Part shown: one piece after another, positions 10,226 through 22,699 of the stretch
Layout: every line of letters begins with the position of its first letter
Numbering within the stretch: the first letter of the stretch is position 1
Assembly: GCA_025200525.1 (NCBI GenBank)
Contig: CM045762.1
Coordinates: 109,094,734 to 109,158,733 of the forward strand
Reading direction: 5' to 3'
DNA: 64,000 bases
From: Camellia lanceoleosa
Taxonomy: Eukaryota > Streptophyta > Magnoliopsida > Ericales > Theaceae
The notes under the pieces: generated by a model
Seen by the model: the letters and a program-made list of their open reading frames with translations, nothing else
Told to the model about the DNA's origin: nothing
The model's database searches: none
Program-made: the position numbers and the translations under genes

Positions 10226-13200
10226 TGTAGCTCGGCTTTTTCGCGCCCCCTTTCGGAAACTCGAAAGAAGCCCCACAATTCGGACTCCGGTTGTTCTGAA
10301 TCTAATATCACAAGTACAATGTGAAATTGATAAACACCAAAGAGTCCAAATTCGGCAAACCTTTTGGAAAATTGATTTTGAATAAAAAATGCCAAAATTG
10401 GATTGCTTTGCCAGATACAAAGTCGCCACCTAAATATTTTATTTTGAAAAAATTTAGGAAACCCATGACTCGTGCCAAAGGCCACGTGTCCGTCATCACC
10501 AAAGTTGCCTCAGCTCAGGAACTTAGGTACAAGAGGGGGAAGGTTATGAATTGAGCACCCCCGCTCGCCCAATCAAAGATTGGCCTCTACTAATCATGAT
10601 ATGATTTTTATTAACATTATATACTCTTATTCTAGTTATTAGGCTAACATTACTATGTGGTGCGCACAAGCAAGTATAGACTAATTTGCCCAAATTGGAA
10701 CAATTCAATTTCATGTTTGTTTTGTGAAAATGGTTTGATTTTGCCACCTCAAGTGGACTTAAAGTTTGTGAATTTGCTACTCAGCAAAGTGGGCTTAAAC
10801 TTACATTCATTGAATCATTCCAATTCAATCACCAAGCCTTCATCCACAGGCATTTAAGCAGTTTAGCAAGTAAGCATTTAGCCTCATAAAAAGTATGCTA
10901 GTCATGGCAATCACTCACACTCATGCAAGTATGCTAAAACACTAAAAGCTCACATAGTACTCCAAGCTAAGATAAACAAAAGAGTTAGAAAAAATGCATG
11001 ATTCCTAACTATATGAAATGTCTAATGCAACACATGCAATATGCAATTAATAGGCTCGGCTACTAATATGGCATGGTTTCAATTTGATAACATGCGGTTT
11101 AACATGTATTCAAAGAAATATATTGAGATGACAATGTATTTTGAATGATGCACCGAGCCTCGGTACATGCAATATAAGATGAATGGATGCAAGCATAAGG
11201 TATGCTAATTGAAATATGTCCCTGATCTAACCATCAAAAGCAGGTAAATAAAAGGAAAAAAGACGTGAGGTTGGAAGACATACACATTATTACATCACGC
11301 TCTCATGAAGGAGAGTCCGAATGAATAAGCTAATTATTATAAAACTTGAACGAATAATTAACTAACTATCTAAGCTAATTAATTATGAATTTAACTAAGC
11401 TAAGCTAATTAAATATTACAATACAAAGTAATTTAATTAATTTAAACTAATTAAATGAGTAAACTAATTAGCTACAACTAATTAAACTAATTTAAATATT
11501 ACAACACAAACTAATTAGCTACAACTAATTAATTTACGACAAACACATAATTAGATGCTAATTTAAACTAATTAACTAGCTAACTAGTCCTGGGAAGCGA
11601 GGGAGACCCGTGTATGCTTGGTTTCCACCCGAAGAATATCCGTTGTCTGCCCTCGAAAGCCTCTATTTGCACAACCCTTGCATTGTTTCCTTCTCTAGAT
11701 CAACTCTGCCATGCTTCACAAGCACACTGCCCAAAATTCACTGGTGGCCGCGAATACCAATGAGGGTTCATCCAACAACTTAGTGGCGGGGCCAATAAAG
11801 TGGTCAAAGCTTGATGAGACACCATTTTTGCTGCAACAAAGAGAGTAAACAGGGCAAAGAAAGGGTATTCTTACAAGTTGTTTGTACTGTGTATCTCTCC
11901 TTATCATCAAAACATCTCAAATGAGTGATATACTTGGTCTTCAAACCATCAATCAAGCAATTTCATTGCATGATGGCTAAGAAACCAAGATGTACAAGTT
12001 AATAAATGCACAAATAAGACCAACAAGACCATCACCCTATCATGCATGATCAAGGGCAATGGAGACCTTGGAAACTTGGCACATTTCATCACTTTGAGTA
12101 TGAAATGCCCCAATTTTCTTTGTGTTCAATTAACGTCCGATTGAACACACCAAAACACAACTAATTTCTTATCTTACACAATTTTAGTTTTAACTTGTTT
12201 ACTCATTTTAACTTACCAACCCATTCTTTAACCAATTAAGTCCACTGGTGAGAAGTTTTCTAAAGGGAAGAAAGTGTCAAACAAGGGGTAGTTTAAGACA
12301 AGAGAGAGGTGTCATGCCGTTGGTAATAAATCCCCAAAAGAGGATTAAACCATTAAGCAATGAACCTCAATCTCAAGCTTAAACAATCCCAAGGTTGAAA
12401 CAACCCTCAAAGTAAATAAAGAGTGAAGAAATGAGGGAAATTACAGAGATTATAAGTGCAGAAATTAAGCATGAAAAGCATTAAAACATGCAATCAACTC
12501 AAACAAATGGCGCCTAAAGGCTTAAAACTCCAAACTTGTGAGGACTATTATACTAGAGGCATGCAAAACAAAACTCAAATGTAATAAACAACCAAAAACA
12601 GAGTTTAAATAGTCTAAAATAGAGCCTAAAACATGCTAGAATTAAGCTACAAAAGGCTAGAAAATTAAGCTAACACATAGAGCTAACAAGGCTAGCAAAC
12701 AAGACACAAGGAGGGGAGGCTAACCCATCCAATTTTAGACTTCAAAGCATGATTTTTACCACTGAAAATACACTGAAATTCAGTGCTCAAAAGCCCAAAA
12801 AGAGATGGTTTGAAGGTGGGAAACAAAGGTGAAAAAGCCTTAAAAGTAAGGAATAAAGAAGGGTGAGACACCCCATTAACCTTAAATGGCCTAAAACACC
12901 AATTTCAGCCCACCAAAATAGAGTTTTTTATGGGCCCAAAACAGCCCCAAAATAGTGGAAAGAGATAGAAAAACAAGTATGCAAAGTAAGCTTAAAAGAC
13001 AAGTATTATACCTCTTGAAGCAAAGAACAATTTTAGGCACTAACTCAAGCCAAAACCACCTTCAAGAGCTCCAAGAAGGCCTCAAGGAACCTCAACTCAA
13101 AGGTAAGAGGATTTGGTTAAGGAACTGTATGAAAAAGTGTAGTGTAACTAGACAAGTGTACACAAATTTGCAAGAGAGATAGAGAAATATATATATATGG

Positions 13201-13607
13201 AGAGAGAGAGAGATTTTTTTTTCCAAAATTTCTAACCCTCAAAATGGGAGGCAAGACCCCATATATATAGATAAACAAGCATTTGGCTAAAAAAAATCCA
13301 TCCATACACGTGTATGGAGATGAGACCAATTGTGCCAACAGCTAGAACAACTATTAACAAAATATCTGAAAAAAGACACACCAATGATGGCCGGCAGGCC
13401 GCTTGGGTGGCCGGCAGCCACCAGGGGTTGCAAGCTTGAAGGTTTTGGTCCAAAACAAGGCACATAATGGATGGGGTTTGAAGGCTCAAAGACAGGGCAT
13501 TCTGCCGAGGACTTCGGGCACTAAAACGAGCACAAGTAGTCACAATCATCGAGTGCACAAGCGATGACGTCCAAGTCTTGGGGACGGTAAAAAATGGGAT
13601 GTCTACA
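10226..13607 (-). mobile_element. Solo LTR X1, 3.4 kb
   Basis: Termini TGTAG...CTACA form perfect 5-bp inverted ends, flanked by GATGG at 10221-10225 and 13608-13612. The sequence between is non-coding and matches 19272-23236, most strongly over 10325-10570 and 13560-13607. Orientation is inferred as minus because an LTR-style start (TGTAGACATCCC) and a TATA-like run (about 13258-13270, tatatatgggg on the minus strand) read that way. Excising it with one TSD reconnects the Tekay-1 gag/protease region. No gag-pol is present, so this is an unusually long solo LTR, or a non-coding element of similar structure. Confidence 0.88.
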
Positions 13608-14141
13608 GATGGCAATAGTTTGCACCGTCTTCAGCTCATTCTCAGAGCTAGAGTTAAGGAAGAGGGCAGTTGTCTACTTGTTATCATTGTGGGCAGTTGG
13701 GGCATTTGAGGACATTTTGCTCTCAAGCAGGTGGCATATCTGGTTCGTCTAGTTTGAGGTAGACACAGAGCCATCAGCCTACACAGTCAGCTCAGGCCTC
13801 GAGGGCCAATCAAGGAGCCTCTTCGGCTCAGTTAGTGTATCAGACTCATGCCCCGAGGGGTGAGCAGGTGGAGCAGAGACGTACAAGGCGTGTGTATGCT
13901 ATTACCATGTCAAATTTGTTTCCAGCATCTTCAGTAGTGAGAGGTAACTTTGTGTTGTGTAATTCTATTGCTAGTGTGTTAATTAATACTAGTGCATTAC
14001 ATTCTTTCCATTCGTCTACATTCACATCAGCATTGGCGTTAAAAGTGGCTCAATTGGCATCTCCACTCAGAGTCACTTGTTGGTGGTGAGGTTATGTTGG
14101 ACTAGGGGTGTCAGGGTTGTGAGATAGAGCTTGCCGATCAC
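13608..14141 (+). pseudogene. Tekay-1 nucleocapsid and protease start, truncated
   Basis: Resumes Tekay-1 after solo LTR X1. A second knuckle-like stretch (cattgtgggcagttggggcat, C-x-C-G-Q-L-G-H) is followed by a Gln/Ser-rich linker. The protease neighbourhood then reads V-L-C-N-S-I-A-S-V-L-I-N-T-S-A-L-H-S-F. The family motif is I-D-T-G-A-S-H-S-F, so the catalytic Asp is replaced by Asn and Gly by Ser. It stops at 14141 where the LTR of Tekay-2 begins. The matching protein from Tekay-2 (24129-24640) continues past this point, so the rest of Tekay-1 pol up to integrase was lost. Confidence 0.8.
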
Positions 14142-16163
14142 CGATTCTGGTTTAGACCCGACCCATTAGATGTTTTGGATCCGGGTTTCATTGTCTTATA
14201 TAGTTGTTTATGTCTTGTTTTCTCTTATTCCTCTTTGAGTTTGGCTATGAGGATGTGTTAATTGCATTTAGAACAGGTTTGTAGCTTGTTTTTCAAACTA
14301 TTGTTGCCTAGAATTTTTTCTTCTTCGCTCGAGTTACATTCCTTGCGCTCCAGCGATCTTTGTAAACTCTCAATACTTTTGCAGGTCTACAAAACTACTG
14401 GGAGATGGAATTCTTCGCTCGAGCGAAGCTTCTTGCGCTCGAGTAGTGCAACTTTGAGTTCTGGTCATACTTGTTATGTCTGGTCACTCGAGCGATACTT
14501 CTTGTGCTCGAGTGGTCTGCTCGTATATCAGTTCGTAAAGTCACTTGTCTGAGTCACTTTTTCACTTCTCTCTCTCTCTCTCTCTCTCTAAACATTTCAA
14601 AACCCTATTTTCTCTTACTCTCTCTCTCTGAAACACATCTATTTCACTCAAATACACCTAGATCCGTCGATCTTTTCACCTGTGTCCCTTTATGAAAAAG
14701 GTAGAGCTCGACGAGGGCTTCATTCTAATCAGAGTAAAGTTGATTTTTGACGTCTTTGAGTTTCCTTCACTCTCTCTCTCGTTTTCTAAGCTTAAGGTGG
14801 GGATTCTTCACAACTCTTTTATGATTTTTAACTTAGTTATTTGTTATTTCTAAAACAATATTGTGATTTGAGAATTTTTTAGACAAATCTAGGGTTTTGG
14901 GTTAAAAATGAAAATAAGGGTTTTCAAATGGATTCTTGAAAATGGTTGTGGGATTTGAAATGAGGTTAAGTTGTGATAAAATGGTTAGTTTTGAAACTTG
15001 GATTTGGTTTTGGAAGAAACTGGGGTTTTTTTCCTAAATATATATAGTGTTGATTTTGTATAAATAATGGAATTGATATTGGAAATATGAGATTGGATTG
15101 ATATTGATAAGGATGGTAGAATTGGATATGTATTATCACTCACATCTTGAGATTTGGAAAGTTTATCCTTATTGAAAATCGTTTATTTATTTTGAAATAT
15201 CTGTTTGGGGCTATCGGTGAAGGATAACTATGATTGTTGTACAAATTGTATGAGAATTAGGAGAATTGAAACTATTGTCTCATCCATTTGCATCGAGCAT
15301 TATTTCATATCTGTACATTGGAAATGTTTATCATTTTGAGAAAATGAGTGAATCTGGAAAATATATGTTGTCTCGTTGAACTAAGTTGGCCTGAGTGTTC
15401 ATGGTGAAAGTCCTAAAAACCGCACATATACATGGGTGCCAATCCCGTGGACGAAATTTCTCTGAAATGGCAATAGTAGTGCTTGTAGAGCCTACGTTTA
15501 CATGGGTATTGGTTACGTTTTCCGCGGATGAAATTTCTATGAAAGGTTGAAACGGTTTTGAGATTCCTAAAGTGTGATTCACTGCCCTATTTTCTAATGT
15601 AAAGGAAGTGATTTATGAATTTTGATATTAAGTTGGCATTACATGGTTTTGGAAAAAGATATAAAATGTTTTGGCACGAGCATTGCATATGCATTTCATC
15701 CTTATATCTTTGTTAAGATTCATATATTGTGTTGGATTATTTCTACTAGGCTTTGGCTCACCCTATGTGGGAAAACCATTTTCAGGTGCTGATAGTATGT
15801 CTCCGCCAAGGCAATAGCTTGGGAGGACTTGGAAGCAAGAGCTTCATTTTGTTTATTTTGTTGAATTTGTTTTGTATAAGCCTAAGGCTTTAACCGTGTT
15901 AGATTTAAAAATATTTTGTTGTAACCAAGCACTGTCTTAGAAAGCTGTAAGCCTTTAGAGCATTTCTTATTTGTTCAACTCTCATTCTATTTCTCTATTA
16001 TGTAACTTATGCTATAGATTCATGGTAAAGCTTGTAAATGTGTACCTGCATATGTTACTCTTTTGTACAATCATTAGAACTAATGGAAGATAATTACTTA
16101 TTCATGTATTGTTATTTAATAAATATGGTGGATGGTTTATTGTCTTTATTTCGGGGCGTGATA
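14142..16163 (+). mobile_element. 5' LTR (LTR-B) of Tekay-2, start truncated
   Basis: Aligns to LTR-A and LTR-C from gattctggtttagac onward but lacks the first few bases (TATAGC). It ends GGGGCGTGATA and is followed by the PBS. GCTCGAGC-like palindromes lie at 14326-14522, with a CT microsatellite at about 14568-14589. The conserved Tekay LTR block is at about 15375-15600. Divergence from A and C shows it belongs to a different insertion. Its closest relative here is the LTR fragment at 26851-27122. Confidence 0.85.
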
Positions 16164-16166
16164 ACT

Positions 16167-16178
16167 TGGTATCAGAGC
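16167..16178 (+). promoter_or_regulatory. Primer-binding site of Tekay-2 (initiator Met tRNA)
   Basis: TGGTATCAGAGC four bases after LTR-B, identical in sequence and spacing to the Tekay-1 site. Confidence 0.95.
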
Positions 16179-16322
16179 GTACCAGATTTGAATACATTGG
16201 GTACATGGGAAGTGGTTCTTACCACAATAAGTTTATCTCGCTTGATAGAGATATTTGTATATGTGGTGTGCTATGTGATAACATGCTTATATGATTATAT
16301 AGGTATGAGATTTAATTTCTAA

Positions 16323-17205
16323 GGTGCCATTTGGTAATACTTACGTTTTCAGTTTTCAGTTTATATTTACAAAAATTTTAAAAACTCAAATAAAAACTTG
16401 TTTGGTAAATTTTTGATTTATAAATCAATGGTCTCAGTTTATAAATTTGGCCAAAAAATGTAAACTCAAAAAATGAGTTTACATTTTGAGTTTTTTTTTT
16501 TTTTTACCACCCAACACTAGCCACCACCCGCCACCATTTTCTACCACCGTCTTCCACCACCACCATCCACCATCCACCCCCCACCACCACCACTCACCAC
16601 CCACATGCCACCCACTCACCACCACCACCCATCCCTCGCCACCATCACCACCACCACTACCCACCACCTACCATCCCCCTGCTACCTACCCGCCACCACC
16701 ATCCACCCCCCGCCACCACCACCCACACCACCACCACCCACACCCACCGCCACCACCAACCACTAGTCACACACCCACCCACCACCACCATCCCCGCCAC
16801 CACCCGCCACCACCATCCACCGCCTGCCACCACCACCACCCACCATCCGCCACCCACCTACCACCACCACCCACCACCACCACCCACTCGCTACCACCCA
16901 CCACCTGCCACCGTCACCCACCCACACACTCACCCACCACCACCCATTCGCTATTATTTTCCACCACCGTCTTCCGCCACCACCACCCGTCATCATTTTC
17001 CACCACCGTCTTCCGCCGCCCCCACCCGCCACCACTTGCCATTTCTCACTCTTTTTTATATTTTTAAAATTTTTTAAACATTTTTTCTAAACCAAACGCA
17101 TTTGTAGTTTATGTTTTTCTAAAAATAAATAAAAAATAAACAAAAACCAGTTTATAAAATTTTTGTAAATATAAACTGAAAACGTAAACGTTACCAAATA
17201 GGCCC
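16323..17205. mobile_element. Tourist-like MITE carrying a CCACCA minisatellite
   Basis: The left end GGTGCCATTTGGTAA and the complement of the right end (GGGCCTATTTGGTAA) are terminal inverted repeats. They extend into shared sub-terminal sequence (cagtttatatttacaaaaat, then aaaac). TAA is duplicated at 16320-16322 and 17206-17208. Removing the element gives tttctaaggtattg, matching the Tekay leader. TIR type and 3-bp TSD fit PIF/Harbinger (Tourist). The centre is a 530-bp CCACCA-type repeat instead of the usual AT-rich filler. Confidence 0.8.
16508..17040. repeat. CCACCA-type degenerate minisatellite
   Basis: Strand-asymmetric C/A-rich repeat with interspersed higher-order words such as ttttccaccaccgtcttcc, present several times (for example 16529, 16958, 16993). 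It encodes artificial His/Pro-rich (+) and Gly/Trp/Val-rich (-) open frames with no gene support. Confidence 0.9.
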
Positions 17206-17451
17206 TAAGGTATTGATTGGATCTATGAGTTTCTAGAAGTCCTGTTAAAAGAGCACTTGATCATTGCTATTTCTAATTGGAACTATGGCAATGTCGCAGG
17301 ATGATCATTATCTAGAAAAGAAATTCATATGTGTTTATGTGACTACATACTTATGTGGAGTGAATTATTGTTGTCCATTGCCTTAGGATGCGAGTGAGTT
17401 AGCTTCGGTATATTTGTAAATGTGCTAATCTCTTGCATTACCTTTATTAGG

Positions 17452-18439
17452 ATGTCAGAACGTGGACGTGGTGGTAATAGGCGTGGCAGGCCTATACGGC
17501 AAGAGGTGCCAATACTGGATGAAATTTTGGCATAGAAAGAAGGGGTTAGTTAGGCCAATATGGCTGAACCGGTTGGTCAGCAGGCCATAGGCGATTTGGC
17601 CCGAGAAATGGCCGGAGCTTTGCGGAAATCCATGGACATTTTGCGAGCTGAGAATCAAGTCCAGGCCCAAGTAGTGAAGACAAGGCCATCTTTCTTAAAG
17701 AGGGAGTTCTTCCAGTCGAATCCAAATAAGTTTTTAGGGGATCCTAAAAAGCCTTTAAAAATGGATGAATGGCTCGAGCAGATGGTGAAGACATTTAAGA
17801 TGCTTGGCATCGATGATGATGCGTTGAGAGTGACCTTGGCATCCTTCCAGTGGAAGAGAGATACGGGGTCAGTGGTGGAAGTTTGCACAGGGATGCATCA
17901 GAGTGACTTGGAAGGCTTTCGTCAACGCCTTCCAGGACAAGTTCTTGGCTCCCACTGTTAGGGAGAAGTTGAGAGAGCAGTTCTTGAAGCTCAAGCAACT
18001 TAACACATCGATGGCCGAGTTTGAGGCTACCTTCACTAGCTTGTTGAGGTTTGCACTAGAGTTGGTAGCAATGGAGGAATGCTATTGTTTGGAGTTTGAG
18101 AAAATGTTAAGGACTGGACTCATTTTCAAGGTAGTCAGGTCAATGATTAGGGATTACGGTCGTCTTGTGGAGGTGGCGCCTCACTTAGAGATTGTAATTC
18201 AGAATGAGGAGGAGAGGATGAGGGGTTCTAGGCAGAAGAGTTAGAAGGTATAGGGGAAGCATCGGGACAACAAAATGCAGAGGGGTTCCAACCCACTACA
18301 GTTCTAGGTAGCACAGTTTAAATCTATCTTTCCTGTGCGGAGTTTGGGTTCAGGGAGAGGTAATCAGAGAGGTTTCACTTGTTTTAAGTGTGGCCAATTG
18401 GGTCACAAGTCTTTAGCTTGGCCGAAGAGAGAAGAAGGG
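17452..18439 (+). pseudogene. Tekay-2 gag, interrupted
   Basis: Starts ATG-S-E-R-G-R-G-G-N-R-R-G-R-P. The gag domain has F-L-G-D-P-K-K-P...W-L-E-Q-M, L-R-V-T-L-A-S-F-Q-W and, after a frameshift near 17875-17900, E-F-E-A-T-F-T-S-L-L-R-F. A knuckle C-F-K-C-G-Q-L-G-H-K at about 18380-18415 lacks its last Cys. Stops lie at about 17534, 17549 and 18242. It is the second, diverged copy of the gene at 9238-10225. The reading region is broken at 18440 by solo LTR Z and continues at 24129. Confidence 0.85.
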
Positions 18440-18947
18440 TGTAACAACCCGAATTTTAAGTTGTCTTTTAAATTTTATGCTACTATTATGGTTGTATGTG
18501 ATGATATATTATTAAATAAATAATAATAAATACAAAATTTAATTTGGCATTGGATTATCAAATATGTAATTAATTAGGAATTATTATTTGGGGCCAAATT
18601 AACAGAAATATGAAATTATAATACTAGTTGGGCCAAATTAAAGTTAAAGATAGTAAATGAATAAATATAAAAGTAAGAGTAAATAAATAATAATATTGAT
18701 AACAATAATAATAATAATAATAATATGTGTGGTAGTAAAATAAATAAATAATTTACTGTTGGTATACGATAAAGTGTAATTTAATTAGGAATTAATTTAT
18801 TTATATAATTATATTAGAAAATTGGGTTAAAGTGTGATTATCTTAAATATTTATATAAGATAAGTATAAATCTATATAATTATGATTCAAATCTTGGGGA
18901 AAGGTATGCGTTGGCCACGTGTTGGCCAACCAATGCTCTCACCTCCT

Positions 18948-18955
18948 TATAAATA
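18948..18955 (+). promoter_or_regulatory. TATA box of solo LTR Z
   Basis: TATAAATA lies at the centre of the short palindrome CCTCCTTATAAATAAGGAGG (18942-18961). A CCAAT (18929-18933) and TTGGCCA repeats around a CACGTG core lie about 10-40 bp upstream. Confidence 0.6.
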
Positions 18956-21900
18956 AGGAGGTGATTCAGCTGGGTAAAGAAAGGAAAAGAAGAAAGAAAG
19001 GAGGAAGAAAGGGAAAGAAAGAAAGAAAAGGAAGAAAAAAATAATGGAAGCTGAGAGGATTTTTGATAGTAGAAAGAAAGAGTGAGGTATTAAAGTTAAG
19101 GTGAGTTATATTATACCTTGAATCACCATAATATATTTTACTTATGTTTTGACTTACCATATTTATTTTATACAAGTTGTGTTTTATAAGTTATTATAAA
19201 TTATATTAATATTTCGATTACGTGGATTATTTCTAGACCCCTATTTGCTTAAAATGAAACCCATGGATATGTGTGGACGCACCCCGCGTGAGGGCCTCAC
19301 CCTACAGTTCGGACTCAAATTGTCACGGTTCTTAATCTGAACCAAAGAGTCCAAATTCGGCAAATCGTTTTGAGAAAAACAGATTTTGAAAGAAGTGCCA
19401 AACATGGACTGCTTTGCCAGATACAGAGTCGCCACCTAAATATTTTTTATGGGGGAATTTAGGAAACCCTGACTCGGTGCCAAAGGCCACGTGTCCGTCA
19501 TCACCAAAGTTGCCTCGGCTCGGGAACTTGGGTACGATTAGGGAAGGTCAGCTATGAGCACTCCTTCTCGCCCGATCCGAAGATCGGCCTCTACTAACCG
19601 TGATATCTTATTTTGAAAATATTACGCGTTTTTATTCCGGTTATTTAGCCTAGAATTACTATGTTATGCACACAGCAAACAAGTATAGACCAAATCGCCT
19701 AAATTGGAACAAAACATTTTATGTTTGTTTTGAAAATGGTTTGCTACTCGCGAGTAGGCTAAAATATAGGTTTTGCCACCCTCGGGTGGGTTTTTAGAAA
19801 AGATGGTTTTGCCACTATCTAGTGGGCTTAAAACTCACAGTTTTGATGCATTATTCCAATTTAGGTAATTCAACCTCCATCCACAGGCATTCAAGCAGTT
19901 ATATCACATAAGCAGCTAGCCTCATGGTAATCATACTATTATGGCAACACTCACACGCATGCAGTATGCTAAAGCATAAAAAGCTCACCTAGTACTCCAA
20001 GCCAAAACAGAAACTAGTTGGCAATCATATGTATGATCCTAGTTCATGTTAAGATGGCTAATGCAACACATGCAAGATGTAACTATAATAGGCTCGGCTA
20101 TCCTAGAATGACATGTGAAATGCTACAGCTAATCATGTATTCATTTTGGAATTGAAATACAAATGTAGTTAGAATGATGCGCCGAGCCTAGTGCATGCAA
20201 AACGAATGAATAAATGCAAACATGCTATCATACTGTATGCTAATTAAAACATGCCCTAATCTAACCATTGAAAGCTAGTAAATAAAAAGGAAGAAAGACG
20301 TGGGGTTGAAAGACATACACACACTCACACACACTTATTACACAATTGCCCTCGCTCGGAGGGTCCGAATAAATATTACACAACCGAATAAATAATTAAC
20401 TACTTAATTAATTATTACAGAACTCCTATTTAATTAACAAATTAAATGCAGAATTAAAGTGGCCACAACCCCCGCCTCAAAATGTTTGGATGATGCATGC
20501 TTGACTCGCACTGCCCGAAAACTCGCTGCCATAGCATTGTTGCCTCTGTTTACATTGCCTTGCTCCTCTGAAGACTGCACAAGTCTTGGGTTAGGTTCTC
20601 TGCACACTGTGGAACACCACCGGCTAGTAGGAATGGCCACCGGCCACTGATGAAGTTATCGGCCATTGATGGATGGCTGATCGGCACTGGAGATGGCCGA
20701 TCGGCCAAAACTTCCTGCAGAAACTGGTTTTTGATAACAACAAAGGATATGCAGTGTATGGCATGGAATTTTTAAGCAAATGTAAGCATGGCCACACTCC
20801 CTATCATGCAATGGACTCAAGGGAGTATGACCCTCGACCCTCGAGCCATCAATTAGGCATGATGGACTAAGAAGCCAAGTTTGCCTTTCAATATAAAAAT
20901 GCATGCAACAATCAAATGAAACCTAACACCTTATCATGTTGAGATCAAAGGCATCGGCGACCGAGGATTGAAACGTTTTTCGTCACTTTGAGTACGAACA
21001 CTCCTCAATTCTCATACTTGGTTTGACACCCCAAACCAAGCCATGCAATACATGTATGCAATGTTCAATGCAAAGTGATGCAACACATGCAATGCAAGGT
21101 GAACATGTTAGGCTAATGCAACATGACACTTCCTAACCATGCAAGCTAAACTAAATGCAATGTGATAATGTCAAGCATACAATGAGATTATGTGATGCAA
21201 CTTAACTAAACAAGGTGCAAACATGCAAATAAGATATAATGCAAGCATGCTCCTAATGTAATGCAACATGCTCATGCAAAGGTGGATTTAAACCACAAAG
21301 GGGTAAACCTCAGCCCACCTCCCAAAACAGTAGCTAAAAGTGCCAAAATGATGGTGTCAACATGCAAAACAAATGTGCAAACCAAAAGGCCTAAAGCTGA
21401 GGTATGGAAGGCAACCTTCAAGGACTCTTACAAGAGAACAAGCATGGATATCAAACCAACAAAATCAGAGACATGGCATGATAGAGTAAGCCCCAAAACC
21501 CACATAAATGACATCCCCAAGGACTCAAGCAAAGAGGCATACACCAAAACCAAAACATGGAGCATGAGACTACACCTCTTCAAGGAAATGAAAAGAGAAC
21601 AATTCCAAGTATGAAAGCATAAAAACATGGACTGAAATGGCATGGCAAATGATTCCAAATCATTGAAATAGACCAACTAAGGCATGTTTATGACTCACAT
21701 ACTTAAGGCTCACATGCCAAAATGCATAATAACCATATCAAACATGTCAAACATGACCAAATCAGTAACCAACAGTCCTCAAGCATGGCAAAATAATGCT
21801 AAGACCTTCATGGAGTTAAGCTAGAACATGCAAAAATCATGGCCTAAATGCATGGCATACTTCTAGGCCAAATAAAGGAATACAAAGCAAGTACAATATG

Positions 21901-22090
21901 CATGTAAAGGGCCATGAATCCAACCAAAGACAGAGGCAATATATGACCCAACAACACCCAAAAACCTCTGAAATGAAGTCAAGAACAACTAATCATGCAT
22001 GCTACCCTTATGAGCCAAAAACATGGACAAATGAGACACAAAGGGGAGAGGGGTGTCCCTCCCCTATATAAGACCTCAAACCCCCTTCTT

Positions 22091-22122
22091 CACCACTGAA
22101 AATCCACTGGATTTCAGTGGTG
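22091..22122. repeat. Hairpin with 11-bp arms conserved in family X
   Basis: CACCACTGAAA and TTTCAGTGGTG are perfect inverted arms around a 10-base loop. The equivalent place in X1 (about 12759-12788, ccactgaaaatacactgaaattcagtg) keeps a shorter version, so the structure seems to be a family feature. It may shape transcript 3' ends or be an unrelated fold. Confidence 0.6.
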
Positions 22123-22630
22123 AGAAGGTCAATACACAAGAGTAATCAAAGCTTAACAAAGAGAGCACCAAAAGGGCCAAACAAGGCCTAAGAGGGGGAG
22201 GTCGACCCCAAACCACAAAACAACCTTAATGAAGTATCTTAAGTATGAAAATACAAGAATTTTTTCAGTTATTTACAAGGTCTAAAACAATAAGCAAGAT
22301 AGGAAAAAGTCTAGTGCAAGATTGGGGAATCTAAAGTGAAAAGGTTACCCTTGAAGAACCCTTGATGAACAGCAAGTGCAGCCTCCTTCCTTTGATCAAA
22401 ACCACTCCAAAACCTCAAGAACAAACCCTGAAAGCCTCTCAAGGTCGAAGTATAGTGTAATGGTGTGTGTCTTAGTGCAAAACTAAGGTCAAAACACACT
22501 TTTAGGCTTCCAAACACACACAAAGGATGAGAGAGAGGGAGATATATAGAGAGAGAGAGTATATGACAGATATATGTATGTATAAGCTCTGGTTTTTTGT
22601 TCAACCTCTAATAATGGAGGAGGATGGGCT

Positions 22631-22640
22631 CTTATATAGG
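22631..22640 (-). promoter_or_regulatory. TATA-like site of LTR X2 (minus strand)
   Basis: The minus strand reads cctatataag, followed downstream by a CT-rich leader. The minus-strand upstream side (22700-23030) carries the palindrome cluster described separately. Confidence 0.5.
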
Positions 22641-22699
22641 CAATGCAAATGACTAAGCTTCTCAAAGAAGCAAAACAAAAAAAAGTCAAAGGAGGCAAG

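Noticed and set aside
16479..17035. Gly/Trp/Val-rich minus-strand frames
   Set aside because: Complement of the same CCACCA repeat.
16486..17067. 193-codon open frame encoding a His/Pro/Thr-rich protein
   Set aside because: It is only the translation of the CCACCA minisatellite inside a MITE; no start context, domain or conservation signal.
21261..21614. 117-codon Lys-rich frame
   Set aside because: Inside solo LTR X2, A-rich low-complexity, absent from the matching part of X1.
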